Of a DNA stretch of 64,000 bases, positions 1-11,480 are shown one piece after another. Below the pieces are notes generated by a model. It saw only the letters and a program-made list of their open reading frames with translations, did no database searches and had not been told where the DNA came from. Origin of the DNA: Cacajao melanocephalus (taxonomy: Eukaryota; Chordata; Mammalia; Primates; Pitheciidae). Numbering within the stretch: the stretch's first letter is position 1; every line of letters starts with the position of its first letter. A program made the position numbers and the translations under genes. The stretch is taken from the NCBI GenBank assembly GCA_963573385.1, contig CAUYLG010004878.1:1-64000 (forward strand), given 5' to 3'.

Positions 1-577
1 GGACACATGCACACGAATGTTCATTGCAGCACTGTTTACAACAGCAAAGACTTGGAACCAACCCAAATGCCCATTGATGATAGACTGGACAGGGAAAATG
101 TGGCACATATACACCATGGAATACTATGCAGCCATACAAAAATGATGAGTTCGTGTCCTTCATAGGGACATGGTTGAAGCTGGAAACCATGGAATACTAT
201 GCAGCCATACAAAAATGATGAGTTCGTGTCCTTCATAGGGACGTGGTTGAAGCTGGAAACCATCATTCTCAGCAAACTGACACAAGAACAGAAAATCAAA
301 CACTGCATGTTCTCACTCATAGGCGGGTGTTGAACAATAAATGGGGACACATGGACACAGGGAGGGGAGCATCACACTCTGAGGTCTGTGGTGGGGAACT
401 AGGGGAGGGACAGCGGGGGGTGGGGAGTTGGGGAGGGATAACACGGGGAGAAATGCCAGATATAGGTGATGCAGAGGAAGGCAGCAAACCACACTGCTGT
501 GTGTGTACATATGCAACAATCTTGCATGTTCTTCACGTGTACCCCAAAATCTAAACTACAATAAAATATATTAAAAA
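1..577 (+). mobile_element. L1 LINE 3' end (L1PB/L1MA-like)
   Basis: The sequence follows the L1 ORF2 terminus and 3' UTR, with the familiar stretch about objects in 'cattgcagcactgttta' style text near position 25, and ends in an A-rich tail at about 560-577. The ORF2 end lies near 300-340. It is 5' truncated by the window edge. It carries an internal 73-bp tandem duplication (114-186 and 187-259). Subfamily is inferred from memory of the 3' UTR and is uncertain. Confidence 0.9.
114..259 (+). repeat. 73-bp tandem duplication inside the L1
   Basis: The unit beginning 'ccatggaatactatgcag' occurs at 114 and again at 187, head to tail, with essentially one difference (acatgg versus acgtgg). Normal L1 has one copy, so this is a secondary duplication within the element, and the near identity suggests it is younger than the insertion. 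Confidence 0.9.
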
Positions 578-579
578 AA

Positions 580-735
580 AAGAAGGTACCTTGCTTCCTC
601 TTTTCCTTCTGCCATGATTGTAAGTTTCCTGAGGCATCCCTAGCAATGCTGAATTGTGAATTAATTAAATCTCTTTTCTTTTTAAATTACCCAGTCTTGG
701 GCAGTTCTTTATAGAAGGATGAAAACAAATGTACT
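580..735 (+). mobile_element. MST-type MaLR LTR, 3' fragment
   Basis: From 'ccttgcttcctcttttcc' through 'gaattgtgaattaatt' to 'actaatac' this matches the U3-R-U5 end of MST LTRs, also seen complete at 50.3-50.7 kb in this window. The 5' part of the LTR is missing and is replaced by the L1 3' end, so the L1 either inserted into the LTR or was joined to it by deletion. Confidence 0.8.
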
Positions 736-861
736 AATACAATAACTTAGTGAAGAAAGAGATGTCTTGGATATAAACCCATAGTAGTTTAGAGCATATG
801 GAGTATATTGCCTTGGGTAAACTAACTTAAGGGACATGAAATCACACTAACTGAGACCTTA

Positions 862-1190
862 TGAGTACCCTATGTGACAGACACTTTGCTAAATATTTTG
901 CTTCTATCACTGCATGTATTCCAGATAAAAAGTCTATGAAGTAGGTATGATTATTATGCTCATTTCACAAAGAAGGATACCAAAGCGCACTTAACTATGT
1001 ATTTGTCTAAGGTTACATCACACAAAGCAGAGCCATGTTTCAAGCTCAAGCAATTTCACTCAGAGTACAACCACACCACATTGAAGGTTATTTGGTTATT
1101 TGCCAAGCAAGGAATTAATGCTCCAAAGGAGAGTTATGTGATTTGCTCAAAATCAACCTGTAAATATGCGGCAGAGTCAGGATAAAACCC
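862..1190 (-). repeat. MIR SINE (old, worn)
   Basis: Read on the minus strand it follows the MIR core and tail. On the plus strand the diagnostic blocks are a 'tatgtgacagacactttgc' match, 'gaagtaggtatgattatta', a 'catttcacaaagaaggata' block and 'aaggttacatcacacaaag'. Heavily diverged. Confidence 0.6.
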
Positions 1191-1469
1191 TAATCTCCTA
1201 AGGTTTGTCTGATGCTCTTTCCATAGCATAAAAAGAGATCAAGACACAAAGCTCATATTCTTCCAAAGTGCTGATTCATGCATACAGGTCAGGGATGAGC
1301 TGAGAACCACGGATTTGCCCCACTGGCCACGATAAGAACTTCTTATTGAAGACACTGTCTTAAAGCACTTTTTTGGATTAAGAACAATTCATACAGATCC
1401 AATCTCAAAGCACCATGCCCTTAGTGTGGTCCAGGATTTCCTTGTACCAGTGGCCCTTATATTTTATGA

Positions 1470-1640
1470 CATCTTCAAAATCCACTCAGGAAATGGGTAG
1501 TACATATTCCTTTTTTACAGATGGAAAGAGAGGAGCTCACAGAAGTGAAGTGACTGATCGCAGATCAAAGAATTAGTACATAGCCACCAAGGCCTGGCAC
1601 CAGGTCTGCGACTTCTGGCTCCAGATTCCCTTGTTCAATC
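1470..1640 (-). repeat. MIR SINE fragment
   Basis: The block 'tttttacagatggaaagag' followed by 'ggcaccaggtctgcgact' matches the reverse of MIR. Boundaries are approximate. Confidence 0.5.
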
Positions 1641-4323
1641 CAGGACATATCAGAAACATGGTATGCCAGTTAAGAGGATATGTGTGATGATTCCTCAGAA
1701 AGTAGAGACTTTAATTAGGAAATTGGGTTTGAAAGAAGATTAGAGGAGTTTTTATAATCTGGTGAAAATACTATCCAGCAAACAGTCCTTAACCTCAGCC
1801 TCATCACAGAATAGAAAGTTCTAGAATCAAGACAAAGACTAAACCTATTTACACTTGAATCTCAACCACCTTGACCTTAACTTCGAGTGCTTTTATAATT
1901 TCTACAAATGTCTTACCCTTTAATAATTACATAGGCCTCATAAACTGATAAATGTGACTCCAAACTAATGAGCTACTTTACTGACCTTCATATAATTTTA
2001 CTGTTTCCTACAAACTGGTTTTACAAGAGAAGTGCTCTCCTTATGAAAGCAAAGTAAGCTGTGAGGTGTTGCCTCCACCTTGCCTTCTGTAGGCTGCGAG
2101 GAGAAGATGAAATATCCCAAAAATGCAAAATCAGGTCACCTGAAATACACCAACTCTTTCCAAAAAGAGTTCCAAAATTGTTTTTAAGTCAAAATAAGCT
2201 CCTCTTTTAAAATAGACCCCAAAAAATGAAATTGAGGGTAAACTGCAGAGGGTGGCACAGAGTGGTAGAAATGAACTTGGCCAGTCTCCGATAAATAGAC
2301 TCTTTGCCTTTAATGGGTAATTTGTTTTTTGGAAGATACTGCCCCTCAAACTATCCTTTAGATACTTGTAGCTGCAAGTCATGATAAAACAAAACTGTTT
2401 TGGACAAAGTAGACTAGAAATACAAGCCAACTCCTGGTTTTGTGAAGCAGAGGGACTTACTGGCAGAGACCCTGAAGACACTGTTTTGCTGTCATGTACA
2501 ACATCTACACACATGTCCCCTGCAAAGGCTATATTTTTGTATTTTGATATAATTTAGATTTGAAGAAAAGTTCATTAAGAAACCTAAAAGACCTTAATAT
2601 TTTTTAGTTGCTGCAATTACTATTAATAACAGAAGTCCATCCATCCATCCACTCAATGATTAAGCTGTAGTTTCCACGTTCTCTTTCCCAACCTTCTTGC
2701 TCTCTCTCACTGGCTTTCATATCAAGACCCATTTCCAAACCTAAGTTCTTCTCCAAGAACTGATCATGAAAGATGACTCATGAAAAAAGCAAGATGTGGG
2801 AGAAAACTATGCAATGAAACAGGTCATCCATGCTTGTTCTCTCATTTATTTAACCACACTTGAATAAATGAATCACTCTCTTCATAAGAGCCCAGGACAG
2901 TCACAGGAATGAGGAACAGACTGAGGGTTGATTAACTGAAGTAGAAGCCATTAAAATGGCTCCGTAAACCTGCTTTACTTAACCCCAAACAACCCCTCGA
3001 TGGTAAATAAGTGTTTCTGTCAAACAGTGACTTGTGGGAACAGAAAACCATGGGGGGTATTTCAAAAGCATAGTGGAGTCATACTGCAACCTTGGTTGAC
3101 TTTCTTATATATAGCAGCTCAGTGGATGAGGTCCTTCTCATCTAGGGAAAGAGCCTTAGAGACTGACCTAAGAAATATAATTAAACAATTAATTCAGCTA
3201 TTCCTACTCTTTTACTGTTCAAAGAACCAGCCAACTTATCTCCCCAACCAGATGGTGAGCTCTAGGGAAACACTGCTAACATATATTTCTTTATGTCTCT
3301 ATCAATATATGCCTACATCAAATCAAAGGCAAAAAAAATAATTGTTAGAACTACTTTTAAAAAAAGAGGCAAGCTAAATTATCATGAGAACTGGGAACAA
3401 AGAACCTGGATTGCAAATCAGTTCCACATGTTTCTGGCAGTCTCAGGCTTTAGCCAAAGCCTCCAGCTCATTCCTTCAGCCCTGACTCCATCGGATGTAT
3501 CTAATTATGTTTCTAGGCCACCAGATAAAAAAGACATACATTAGTTTCTCACTTTGAGAGATAGATAGAGTGATAGAATAGCAGAATGGTTTTATTCTGC
3601 TATAAAGAAAGTGAGTCACAGATACTTTCATGTTAGAATACATTTTCTCCAACATTAAAAAGCACTTTCAAATGAGCTCCAATTTCTCCTTGCATGCCCC
3701 AGGAAATGTCATTGAGTGGTTTGGGTAGTATCACAAAAGATTAAAGAAATAGAAAAAGATACATGATGCAAATATTAACTCAAGAGTACACATTAAAATA
3801 AGTTTAACTAATGAAATTAAAATAAAATAGTACATCTAAGTTCATTATGGTACCACCCAAAAAATCACCTCACACGCCATAGCATCACAGGTACTACCTT
3901 GGAAAATGCTGAGATTCATGATTTCTGAAGATCATCAGCTCTGAATCCTCAGGTTCTTTTGCCTCTCAATAATAATTTAGCCCAATGGACTCATTCAGGT
4001 AAAATGGCTGCTCTGATCTTTCTGGGAATCTGACTAGACACTCTGTTCTGGAGTTTCAAAGACAAGACCAGATACTGCATGAGCTGAAAAGCCCAAGGAA
4101 GCACCATTAGCCCACATAGGAAGACAGGGAGTATCGAAGTGACCACAGAAAAGATACTGAATTTGAGAATGGCTTCATTCATGGTATAGCTGGCCCTTTC
4201 ACTTCTCCTATAGGAAAAGATCTGTGTATCAGGCTTTTGAATAACTCATCATTGTATTTGTAAAGACCACCTGAATTCTGTATATGGCTGTCAGACAAAG
4301 GCAATCAAGAGGAATTATAAATT
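1641..4323. other. Unique AT-rich DNA, no gene seen
   Basis: I see no repeat family or coding exon that I can support. There is a short ATCC run at 2636-2652. Open frames of up to 127 codons (for example 2131-2514 minus) lack any recognisable motif and are of a length expected by chance. Confidence 0.5.
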
Positions 4324-4520
4324 GCACTGTCCAATATGTTACTCACCGACTACATGTGGCTATTAATAATTAAATTCAAAATAATTAAAATTAAATAAAA
4401 CTAAAAATGCATTTCCTCTGTTACACTAGTCAAATTTCAAGTGATCAATAGCCACAGTGGCTAGAAGCTATTGTGCTGCAGAGTAGAATATATTTCCAAC
4501 ATTGCAGAAAGTTCTGTTGA
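4324..4520. mobile_element. Nonautonomous hAT-type DNA transposon (MER-type)
   Basis: One end reads 'cactgtccaatatg' and the middle has 'ctacatgtggctatta' mirrored by 'caatagccacagtggcta', with 'gcagaaagttctgttg' near the other end. This is the common mammalian hAT-derived element with internal self-complementarity. I do not commit to the exact Repbase name. Confidence 0.6.
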
Positions 4521-5649
4521 AAAGGATTTCTCTATAGTATCTATTGATAAATGGTCTGCAGAGGATCCACAGATTGAGAAAGAATCCAGTCATGTGAGAA
4601 GGTGTAGTCCAGCTAAAATTACATGCATGCTCATGACACACACACAAACACATATGACCTCTATAGTCTGAGATCTCTATTTCTGTGATTGTCAAAGTAG
4701 CTTCAGAGTAAACGTCAAGCATTATTTTCCTTCTCCTCAGCTGTTTCCCTAACTCCTAATCCCCTACTTATATTTGTATTATCCAAATTTTGCTGTACCA
4801 AATAAGGTCAGACATGATAAGTTGCTGAGAGTTATGGACAGGTAGATTGTTTAGGAAATGTTAATAAAAAGGTTTTGTTTGTTTTGTTTTTACGTAAAAC
4901 CTTTTTAACCTCCTTCTACTTTACTTGAAACCAACGATGTCAATATGTCTGAGAGCAACACTGGGCAGATCACCAACTCCATCCAAAAGTGTGAAAAATG
5001 GAAGACTCAACCAACCAAGGTTAAAAGACAAATATACATTGAGTATTTGAATTATTATAAATATGTTTGGGTTCCTGTTACCAGTTTCCTTGACTTCAGG
5101 ACAACTGCAGCCTCTTAGAAGCCACTGTGCTAGGTAAATCCCTTCACTTTACACATGATAAAATTTAGGAAAGCTTGGTTCTTGACATTATGATAAGGAA
5201 ATGTAAGATGATTTAATGTAATAAATTTAAAGAAACTGTTATATATATTTTACAAAGTACATGTAACAATTTCACAGTGAAGTAGATTTTTAACTTCCCA
5301 AGGGAGTTTTTAGCAGTGAATTAAAGAAATTGCCATCAACTAAATTTAGCAAATCGACTTCTTGTTTATCCAGACACTACTATCCACAGCAGCAATACTG
5401 GGTTTCAGTAGAAGAATAAGAAGAATAAGTGAACAGTGCGTATAGACTCTCATGGAAAGTATTCTTCTAGAGCTTCATTGACAATGACGATGCTGAAGGC
5501 TTCAGGCATCTACCATACATCAAGCTCCCCCATAGTTCATTTATCTATGGAGTTACTGCTTCCCAGGAATAGGCTCATATGTTACTAAGCATCTATTGTG
5601 CATCAATTATCAATAACAGATTTTAAAGTGGATTATTAATGAAAGCGCT
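4521..5649. other. Unique AT-rich DNA
   Basis: No repeat or gene supported. It holds a short hairpin at about 4865-4908 (arms 'aaaaaggtttt' and 'aaaaccttttt'). Confidence 0.45.
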
Positions 5650-5788
5650 TTTATTGACCACATATTATATCTTAGGTATTCTGCTAAAAGTTTTATTTGA
5701 ATGTCTCATTTTATCTTCACAACCACCATAGAGACAGACACTATCATTTATCACATTTTAGACCCCAGAGAACTGAGGCTTAGAAATA
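5650..5788 (-). repeat. MIR SINE, first half (split by Tigger2-type element)
   Basis: Reverse MIR text: 'atcttaggtattctgcta', 'ttatcttcacaaccacc', 'gagaactgaggcttagaa'. The match resumes at 6813 after the DNA transposon. Confidence 0.7.
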
Positions 5789-6810
5789 CAGTTGACCTTT
5801 GAACAATGTGGGGATTAGAAGAACCAATTGCCTGTGTAGTTGAAAATACACATATAACTTTTGACTCTCCAAAAATGTGACTATAAGTAGTCTACTGTTG
5901 AATGGAAGCCTTACCAATAACAGTCAACCAGGACATATTTTTTATATTATAATATTATATATTATACTTTTACAATAAAGCCAGGGAAAAAATGTTATTA
6001 AGAAAGTCATAAAAAAGATAAAAGATATTTATAGTTCTGTACTGTATTTATGGATAACGTAAGTTCACGTATTGTGTTTATGAGATGAATCACCTATCTG
6101 AAATGGTAGGAAATCACAGCTGCAGACTGCAATCTATGGGACACATCAAGCAATTCAACTTTTTTCTTGTAATGTCATGACTTTTGTCAGCTTCTTAGAA
6201 GCTTTTCAAACAACATTAGTGGCACTTTGTATGAGTCCCATGGTGTTATTCAAGGTTTATAGCTCTGCGCTAAACAGGATGAAAAATATGTGAGAATGCA
6301 ATTTGCTGGAAAGAGAGACTGCTCTGGAGGAGATGAAGAGCATCACCGAGCATTTTAAGTGGTTATAGTCAATTGAACTCACTGCAACAGCAACAGAAGA
6401 TAGCTACAGAATTATTACAGTAGTATAGTATTACTGTGGTTAATTTTATGTAGTTATTATTTAGTACTGTACCTTAATGTTTGTTCACATTTTTCCCCAC
6501 TGAGAATGACATCATTCATGGTCTGTGTTGCGTGCATAAATTTTAATAAGTTTTGACTTTCCACAATAGATTTGTGTTTATTTTACGGTACTAAATGATA
6601 AAAACATAAAGTATCTGTATATTTTATATAACCATGACATATCTAACTTTTTCTTAATTTTTTTTTCAATATTTCTAGGCTACATGGCTCATCTGTGAGC
6701 TTTCTCAATTTGCTGCAAATCTCCAAAAACCATCCTGATTTTTTTGGGAAAAAAATCTGCATTTAAGTGTACCCACACAGTTCAAACCTGTGTTGTTCAA
6801 GATTCAACTT
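5789..6810. mobile_element. Tigger2/MER2-type DNA transposon (TcMar-Tigger)
   Basis: The left terminal inverted repeat starts 'cagttgacctttgaacaa' and the right end is its complement, 'ttgttcaagattcaactt'. The element is flanked by TA dinucleotides (5787-5788 and 6811-6812), the expected target duplication of Tc1/mariner elements. Internal text after the left TIR ('aacttttgactctccaaa', 'ctactgttgaatggaagcc') fits MER2/Tigger2. At about 1.0 kb it is shorter than an autonomous Tigger2, and I see no transposase frame. It is a dead, internally deleted copy. Confidence 0.85.
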
Positions 6811-6915
6811 TACTAAAAAATTTGTTCAGGATTACATTGTTAGTAAGGGACAGAGCCAGGATTTTAAACTAGGCTGGCTGATTCCTAAGCCTGAAATTTA
6901 TACACTGTGTCATAA
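6811..6915 (-). repeat. MIR SINE, second half
   Basis: 'ttgttcaggattacattg', 'agggacagagccaggatt' and 'aggctggctgattcctaa' continue the reverse MIR exactly where the part at 5650-5788 stops. Confidence 0.7.
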
Positions 6916-7399
6916 AATGATACCTGCTAATAACAGGGTAGCCTAAAAAGATATTTGTTACTTTGAAGTAAAAGCCATCCAGAATTTTAAATTTCAGGAA
7001 TTTCTTTACATGATATGCATATTAACAGTGGGGAACACACTTCCTCAACTATCTAATGGCATTGCTACATGTGAAATGTGATATACTATTACTGCTACAT
7101 TGATGGTATAGATCTATGCATCCTCTCTGTATCTCCAGGATATCTGGTGCACTTCACTTAGATGTCCTTGGTGCTCAACATCTGAAACTTAAAAATGTGA
7201 CACACTGATTCATTCCTGGATGGCACTTCAGATAAGTTCTAGCCTATTTATCTTCATAGTATAGAGAATAAAATTGATATCAAGAAATATGGATTTGTTA
7301 TGCTTACTTGGCTAATTATATTTTCAGAGAATGAGAACCCAAACCGAAGAACTAGAATGAGAACTAGAAGCTCCTGTATTCCAGTAGAAAACAGTACCA

Positions 7400-7600
7400 A
7401 TTATTAAGTACCCACTATGTGTAAATGCCTTAGACATATGTTTCACATAGTTGGCAAGCCGGGCAGGTGCCATCAACATATCTCAAATAAGGAAGTCAAA
7501 GGGACTCTCTGAGCACCACAAAGTTAATAAACAGGAATTCTAAGATTCAAAACTAGGTCTGTCTCCTACCAAATCTTATGAATTTCCCACTACACGTGGC
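7400..7600 (-). repeat. MIR SINE
   Basis: 'taagtacccactatgtgt', 'aatctcaaataaggaag'-like text and 'aaactaggtctgtctcc' follow reverse MIR. The ends are approximate. Confidence 0.55.
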
Positions 7601-8235
7601 ACATTCTTTTTCATTGATGAATACTGCCACAATACTAATTTTATTTAATTAGAAAATATTACAGTCTTGCTGAAAAAAAAAATTTCCTATCTTCTTATTT
7701 TTAAAAAGTGGTAAAAAGATCTTATCAAACATCAAGTGTTCATATCCAACCACTCAACAGAATCGTATTTCCTTTTTAACTCAGAGAAGTACTCTAACCC
7801 AGAAGAACCACGAATTCATTCAATGGTCTGCTGAATAACCTGAATGATCATCGTGGGTTATCTTGGGCTCAAGGAATCACCAGTTACAGATTCTAGCACT
7901 ACAAGTAAAGAGATGAGTAGGTTAGAGAACCACTAATCACTGCCTTAGGTAAGAAAGTGATGTGGTGGGCACATGTTAAAGTCTTTCTCTTCTACAGAGA
8001 GATTAGTTACCAAACCAAAGATATGCCCTGCTCACACCATCCACTGGAATTTACCCAACTAAATTATTTAAAATACAAGTTCTTCAATAGGTCTTCAATA
8101 TTCATCTTTCTATATCCTGCATCAAAGCCTGAAAGGCAAGATATTCCCTAGGCTTTGGTGACAGATCAATTGGAGTATATCTTTTTATCATTTGTATCTA
8201 ATGCTATTTTTATTATTAATAGACTATAATTTTTA

Positions 8236-9250
8236 GAGAAGTTTTAGGTCCACAGCAACAGTGAGCAGAAAGTACAGAGAGTTCCCTGTGCCTCTGGCCC
8301 CAGCGCAGGCAGCCTCCCCCACTATCAACATCTGTACCACTGTGGGACATTTGTAACGTTCCATGAAACTACATTTACACTTATAATGACCAAAAATCCT
8401 GGTTTCAATTCTTGGTATTGAATATTCTGTGGGCTTTGAGAGATGAATGACATGTATCCACCATTATAGCACCATACAGGTGGATACACAGGGGGGTCAG
8501 GGACCCACTTGGGCAGGCAGTCTGTCCTTTGTATCCACCATTATAACACATTATGAGTATTCTTGGTATGCAGATATAAACTGCATTATACCAAATCATG
8601 ATAAGGCATTTAGTATTGAAGTTTATTTCAGGAGAATGTGCCCATGTATCCGTCATTATAGCATCATACAGAATACTTTCACTGCCCTAAAATCCTCTGT
8701 GTTCTGTATATTCATCCCTTCCTTCCATCTAACCCCTGGTAACTACCGATCTTTTTACTGTTTTGCCTTTTCCAGAATGTTGTATAGTTGAAACTATACA
8801 GTATGTAACCTTTGCAGACTAGCATCTTTCACTTAGCGTTCAAGATCCTTCCATATATTTCATGGTTTGATAGCTCATTTTAAAAATCACTGGATGATAT
8901 TACATTATATGGATGTACCATACAATGATACCACAGTTTATAAATTCACTTATTGAAGGACATTATGGTTGCTTCAAATTTCTCCAATTATGATTAGAAT
9001 TGCCGTAAAAATTTATGTAAAAGGATTTGTGTGCACATATGTTTTCAACTCATTTACATGAATGTTTCATTTTTATGATTGCTGGATCTTACAGTAAGAC
9101 TATCTTTAGTTGGTAAAAAACTTGCAATCTATCTTGCAAAGTGACTCTACCATTTTGCATTCCCATCAGTTTTGGTTGTAACACACCTTTGCTAGCATCT
9201 GGAAATTGCCAGTGTTTGGGGTTTTGGCTGCTAATAGGTGTGTAGTATAG
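8236..9250 (-). mobile_element. Old L1 (L1M) 3' end, minus strand
   Basis: On the plus strand the sequence opens with the reverse of an L1M 3' UTR ('gaagttttaggtccacag') and runs through 'catcccttccttccatc', 'gcagactagcatctttca' and 'gcattcccatcag'. It is interrupted at 8480-8642 by a composite insertion described separately. No open L1 frame survives. Confidence 0.8.
8480..8642. other. Composite templated insertion in the L1M
   Basis: A foreign 163-bp block interrupts the L1M and is flanked by imperfect 29-bp direct repeats (8451-8479 and 8643-8671, both beginning 'catgtatcc'). Inside it, about 8489-8530 reads 'gggtcagggacccacttg' and 'ggcaggcagtctgtc', the antisense of a primate L1 5' UTR. 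Then 'gtatccaccattata' is repeated, and 8547-8643 is an ungapped inverted copy of 9748-9844 with about 8 mismatches in 97. See findings. Confidence 0.8.
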
Positions 9251-9747
9251 TCCTGATCATGGCTCTGCTCTGGATATGGATATCCATGGATATGCAAGGA
9301 GGGTAGAAGTTATTTGAGACAGTTCTTAATTGCTGTTACTGGTTAGCCAAAGATATACTCTTTTCACTCTTTCCACAAATAAACTAGATGAATGGGGTTT
9401 AAAGCACAATTCATATTTTACAGCATAAACAGTATCATTCATAAGTTATTTGCATCTTAGTCAAACAACTATATACTTCTTTTTAAAACCCTTCTTTAAA
9501 GTCAGAAACTTTGAGCTATATAAAACAGAAAGTTACTCAATCAGTTCAATAAGATTTAAATTCCAAATTGGAGGATTAATTATAGTGGCTACAACATGAA
9601 AACTCAGCTAGGTAAGGTAGGGAGTGAGGGCAAAGTCTTCAGTGTCCAAAGGAAAATAATTTTTACTCTATTTATTTGATTATTCCAGAGTTAACCACTG
9701 CAAAATTACAGCCCATGTAATGAAGACTAAATATTAAAAGAAATCCT

Positions 9748-9844
9748 GGGCACATACTCATGAAATAAACTTCAACACTAAATGCCTTATCATGATTTGG
9801 CATAATGCAATCTATATCTGCATACAAAGAATATTCATAATGTG
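9748..9844 (-). repeat. Right arm (probable donor) of the 97-bp inverted duplication
   Basis: The reverse complement of this segment matches 8547-8643 without gaps. The flanks here are ordinary AT-rich DNA with no duplicated edges, while the copy at 8.5 kb sits inside a disrupted L1, so this is the likely source. Confidence 0.8.
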
Positions 9845-10474
9845 CAAACTATTAATTTTGAATGTCCATGACTGTTATTATTAAAGATCTCAAAACAAGT
9901 ACAACCTGATAACACGTACCTCTCCGGGAAAGTTTCTAGAAATTAAGCATCATATACAAACACTGTGAATACTACAAGGCTGGATAACCATTGCATATGA
10001 CAAACAATAAAATCCTCAATTTCTTAACTGAATTTCCAATTTTTATTTCATTTTATTTTTATCCATTATTACTTTTTATGGTCTCCTGCCTGCTTTACGA
10101 CAATCTGGAGACCTTTTCACATTTGAAAATAAATGGTCTTCAGCTATTGCCATCCAAGATGTTGCCTTATTTTGAGGGCAAGTTAATTTCTAAGTTTAGC
10201 TTAAACTAAAAAAAAAACCTCCTTCAAATTCCAGACAGATAAAGTTTTCTAGAAACCCTAAAACTTCTCTGGAAAGAGCCCAAATTACCAATGTTCACTT
10301 TTAACTATCTGCTTTGTTTACATCAGAATCTCACCGTCAAACTCCAGCTTGGCCTTCTGTAATCTAGTCATTTCTTCCCTCCCTCCATAAAAGAAAGGCT
10401 ACGAGTTTATTTTTGTTCTTGTAATGGGGGCATGTTGGGAGGTGGATGGAAGGTGTAGTTCCAGGACTGATCAC
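9845..10474. other. Unique DNA
   Basis: No gene or repeat family supported. The 72-codon frame at 9991-10209 has no recognisable motif. Confidence 0.4.
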
Positions 10475-10477
10475 AGT

Positions 10478-10500
10478 ACACACACACACACACACACACC
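10478..10500 (+). repeat. (CA)n microsatellite
   Basis: An uninterrupted run of about eleven CA units between 'gtacac' and 'cccctac'. Confidence 0.95.
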
Positions 10501-10899
10501 CCTACACTGGGTCTTTTAGAAGATGCTGGAGTGCCCTGTCTGGAAATATACACAGACACATTCAAAAAAAAGAAAAAAAAAAAGGAAAACAAACAAAACT
10601 CCATAAGGAATACACTAAAGGCATGTATTGCAGATTACCTGTAAATGCAAATTTTTATCATCGAACCCGGACACTATATATTGACCCCTCCCCGTTTAGG
10701 TCTGATCTTCAGCTTCACATATGGTGGCCAAGGAGTAGGGAAATAAATTATTTGGAGAAAACTGTTCAGGGGTCGGGTGTGCAGCATGAAGCAGTGAGGC
10801 CAGATGGCTCAGCAGATGAGAGAAGGTGCACAGCACCTCCCAGTCCATAAGCCCCACCCGCTCCCACGCTCCTACAGACCAGCCCAGGGCTTTGGAAGT

Positions 10900-11480
10900 T
10901 CCCCTTGTCCCTGTCACGCAACTCCTGCTGTGCCGGCCAGACAGCCGGACCTCGGCTGACTCTGTGCAAAGTGGCCTCCGCTCCTGCGCCTGGCCGTGGT
11001 GGCCGCGCGCACGTCTCCCGCTGGAACCCAGAAATTTGGGCTCAGCCTGGCTGAGGAGCCGTCGCTGGTGTCCACGTTTCCCCTCGCGGGAGCGGAGAGC
11101 AGAGGAGAGAGGGGTTCCAGTCCGAAGGTGGCAGCTGTGGGGGCCGGCGCTAGGACCGCAGCAGCTTCATCCAAGTTGGGCCGAGGTGGGGGCGGTGGCG
11201 CCAGGCAAGTGAGGAGCAGATGTCCCTAAGGTGCGAACCGCCTGCGCGCGCCCGCGCGCTGAAGTTACCGGGGGAGCGGGCGGGCGGCACCAAGGCTCGG
11301 GGCGCTGGAGGAGCAGCCGGCAACCTCCCCTGCGCCTCGCAGGCGCTGCCTCTGCCTCTCCCCGCCGCCCACTCTGCTCCTCGGCAGCCACGGTCCCCGC
11401 CCAGAGTCCACACTCCCTGTCCGCGGGACGGTCGTCCCGGGGCTCCCGGAGGGTCCATGAGTCGGAGTTGGGAAGGGGCT
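10900..11480. promoter_or_regulatory. CpG island, probable promoter / first exon of an unidentified transcript
   Basis: This is the only stretch of the window that is GC-rich and dense in CpG, for example around 10,975-11,020, 11,240-11,285 and 11,390-11,445. It has several GC-box (Sp1-type) cores: 'gcgggcgggcggc' near 11,276, 'ggggcggtggcg' near 11,189 and 'ccccgcccag' near 11,396. I see no TATA box at a useful distance. Such islands usually mark broad promoters. The direction cannot be decided. On the plus strand 'ccag|gcaagt' at 11,201-11,210 matches the GC-type splice-donor consensus. Open frames across the island (77 to 128 codons, both strands) reflect GC content and carry no domain I recognise, so I make no CDS call. 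Confidence 0.75.

Noticed and set aside
8236..9250. Taking the whole region as one intact L1M
   Set aside because: The internal block 8480-8642 cannot be aligned to L1M and has inverted and repeated parts, so it is listed apart.
11201..11210. Firm exon call at the GC-type donor
   Set aside because: One ten-base match without an acceptor, transcript or conserved frame is not enough, so it is kept only as a lead in the findings.
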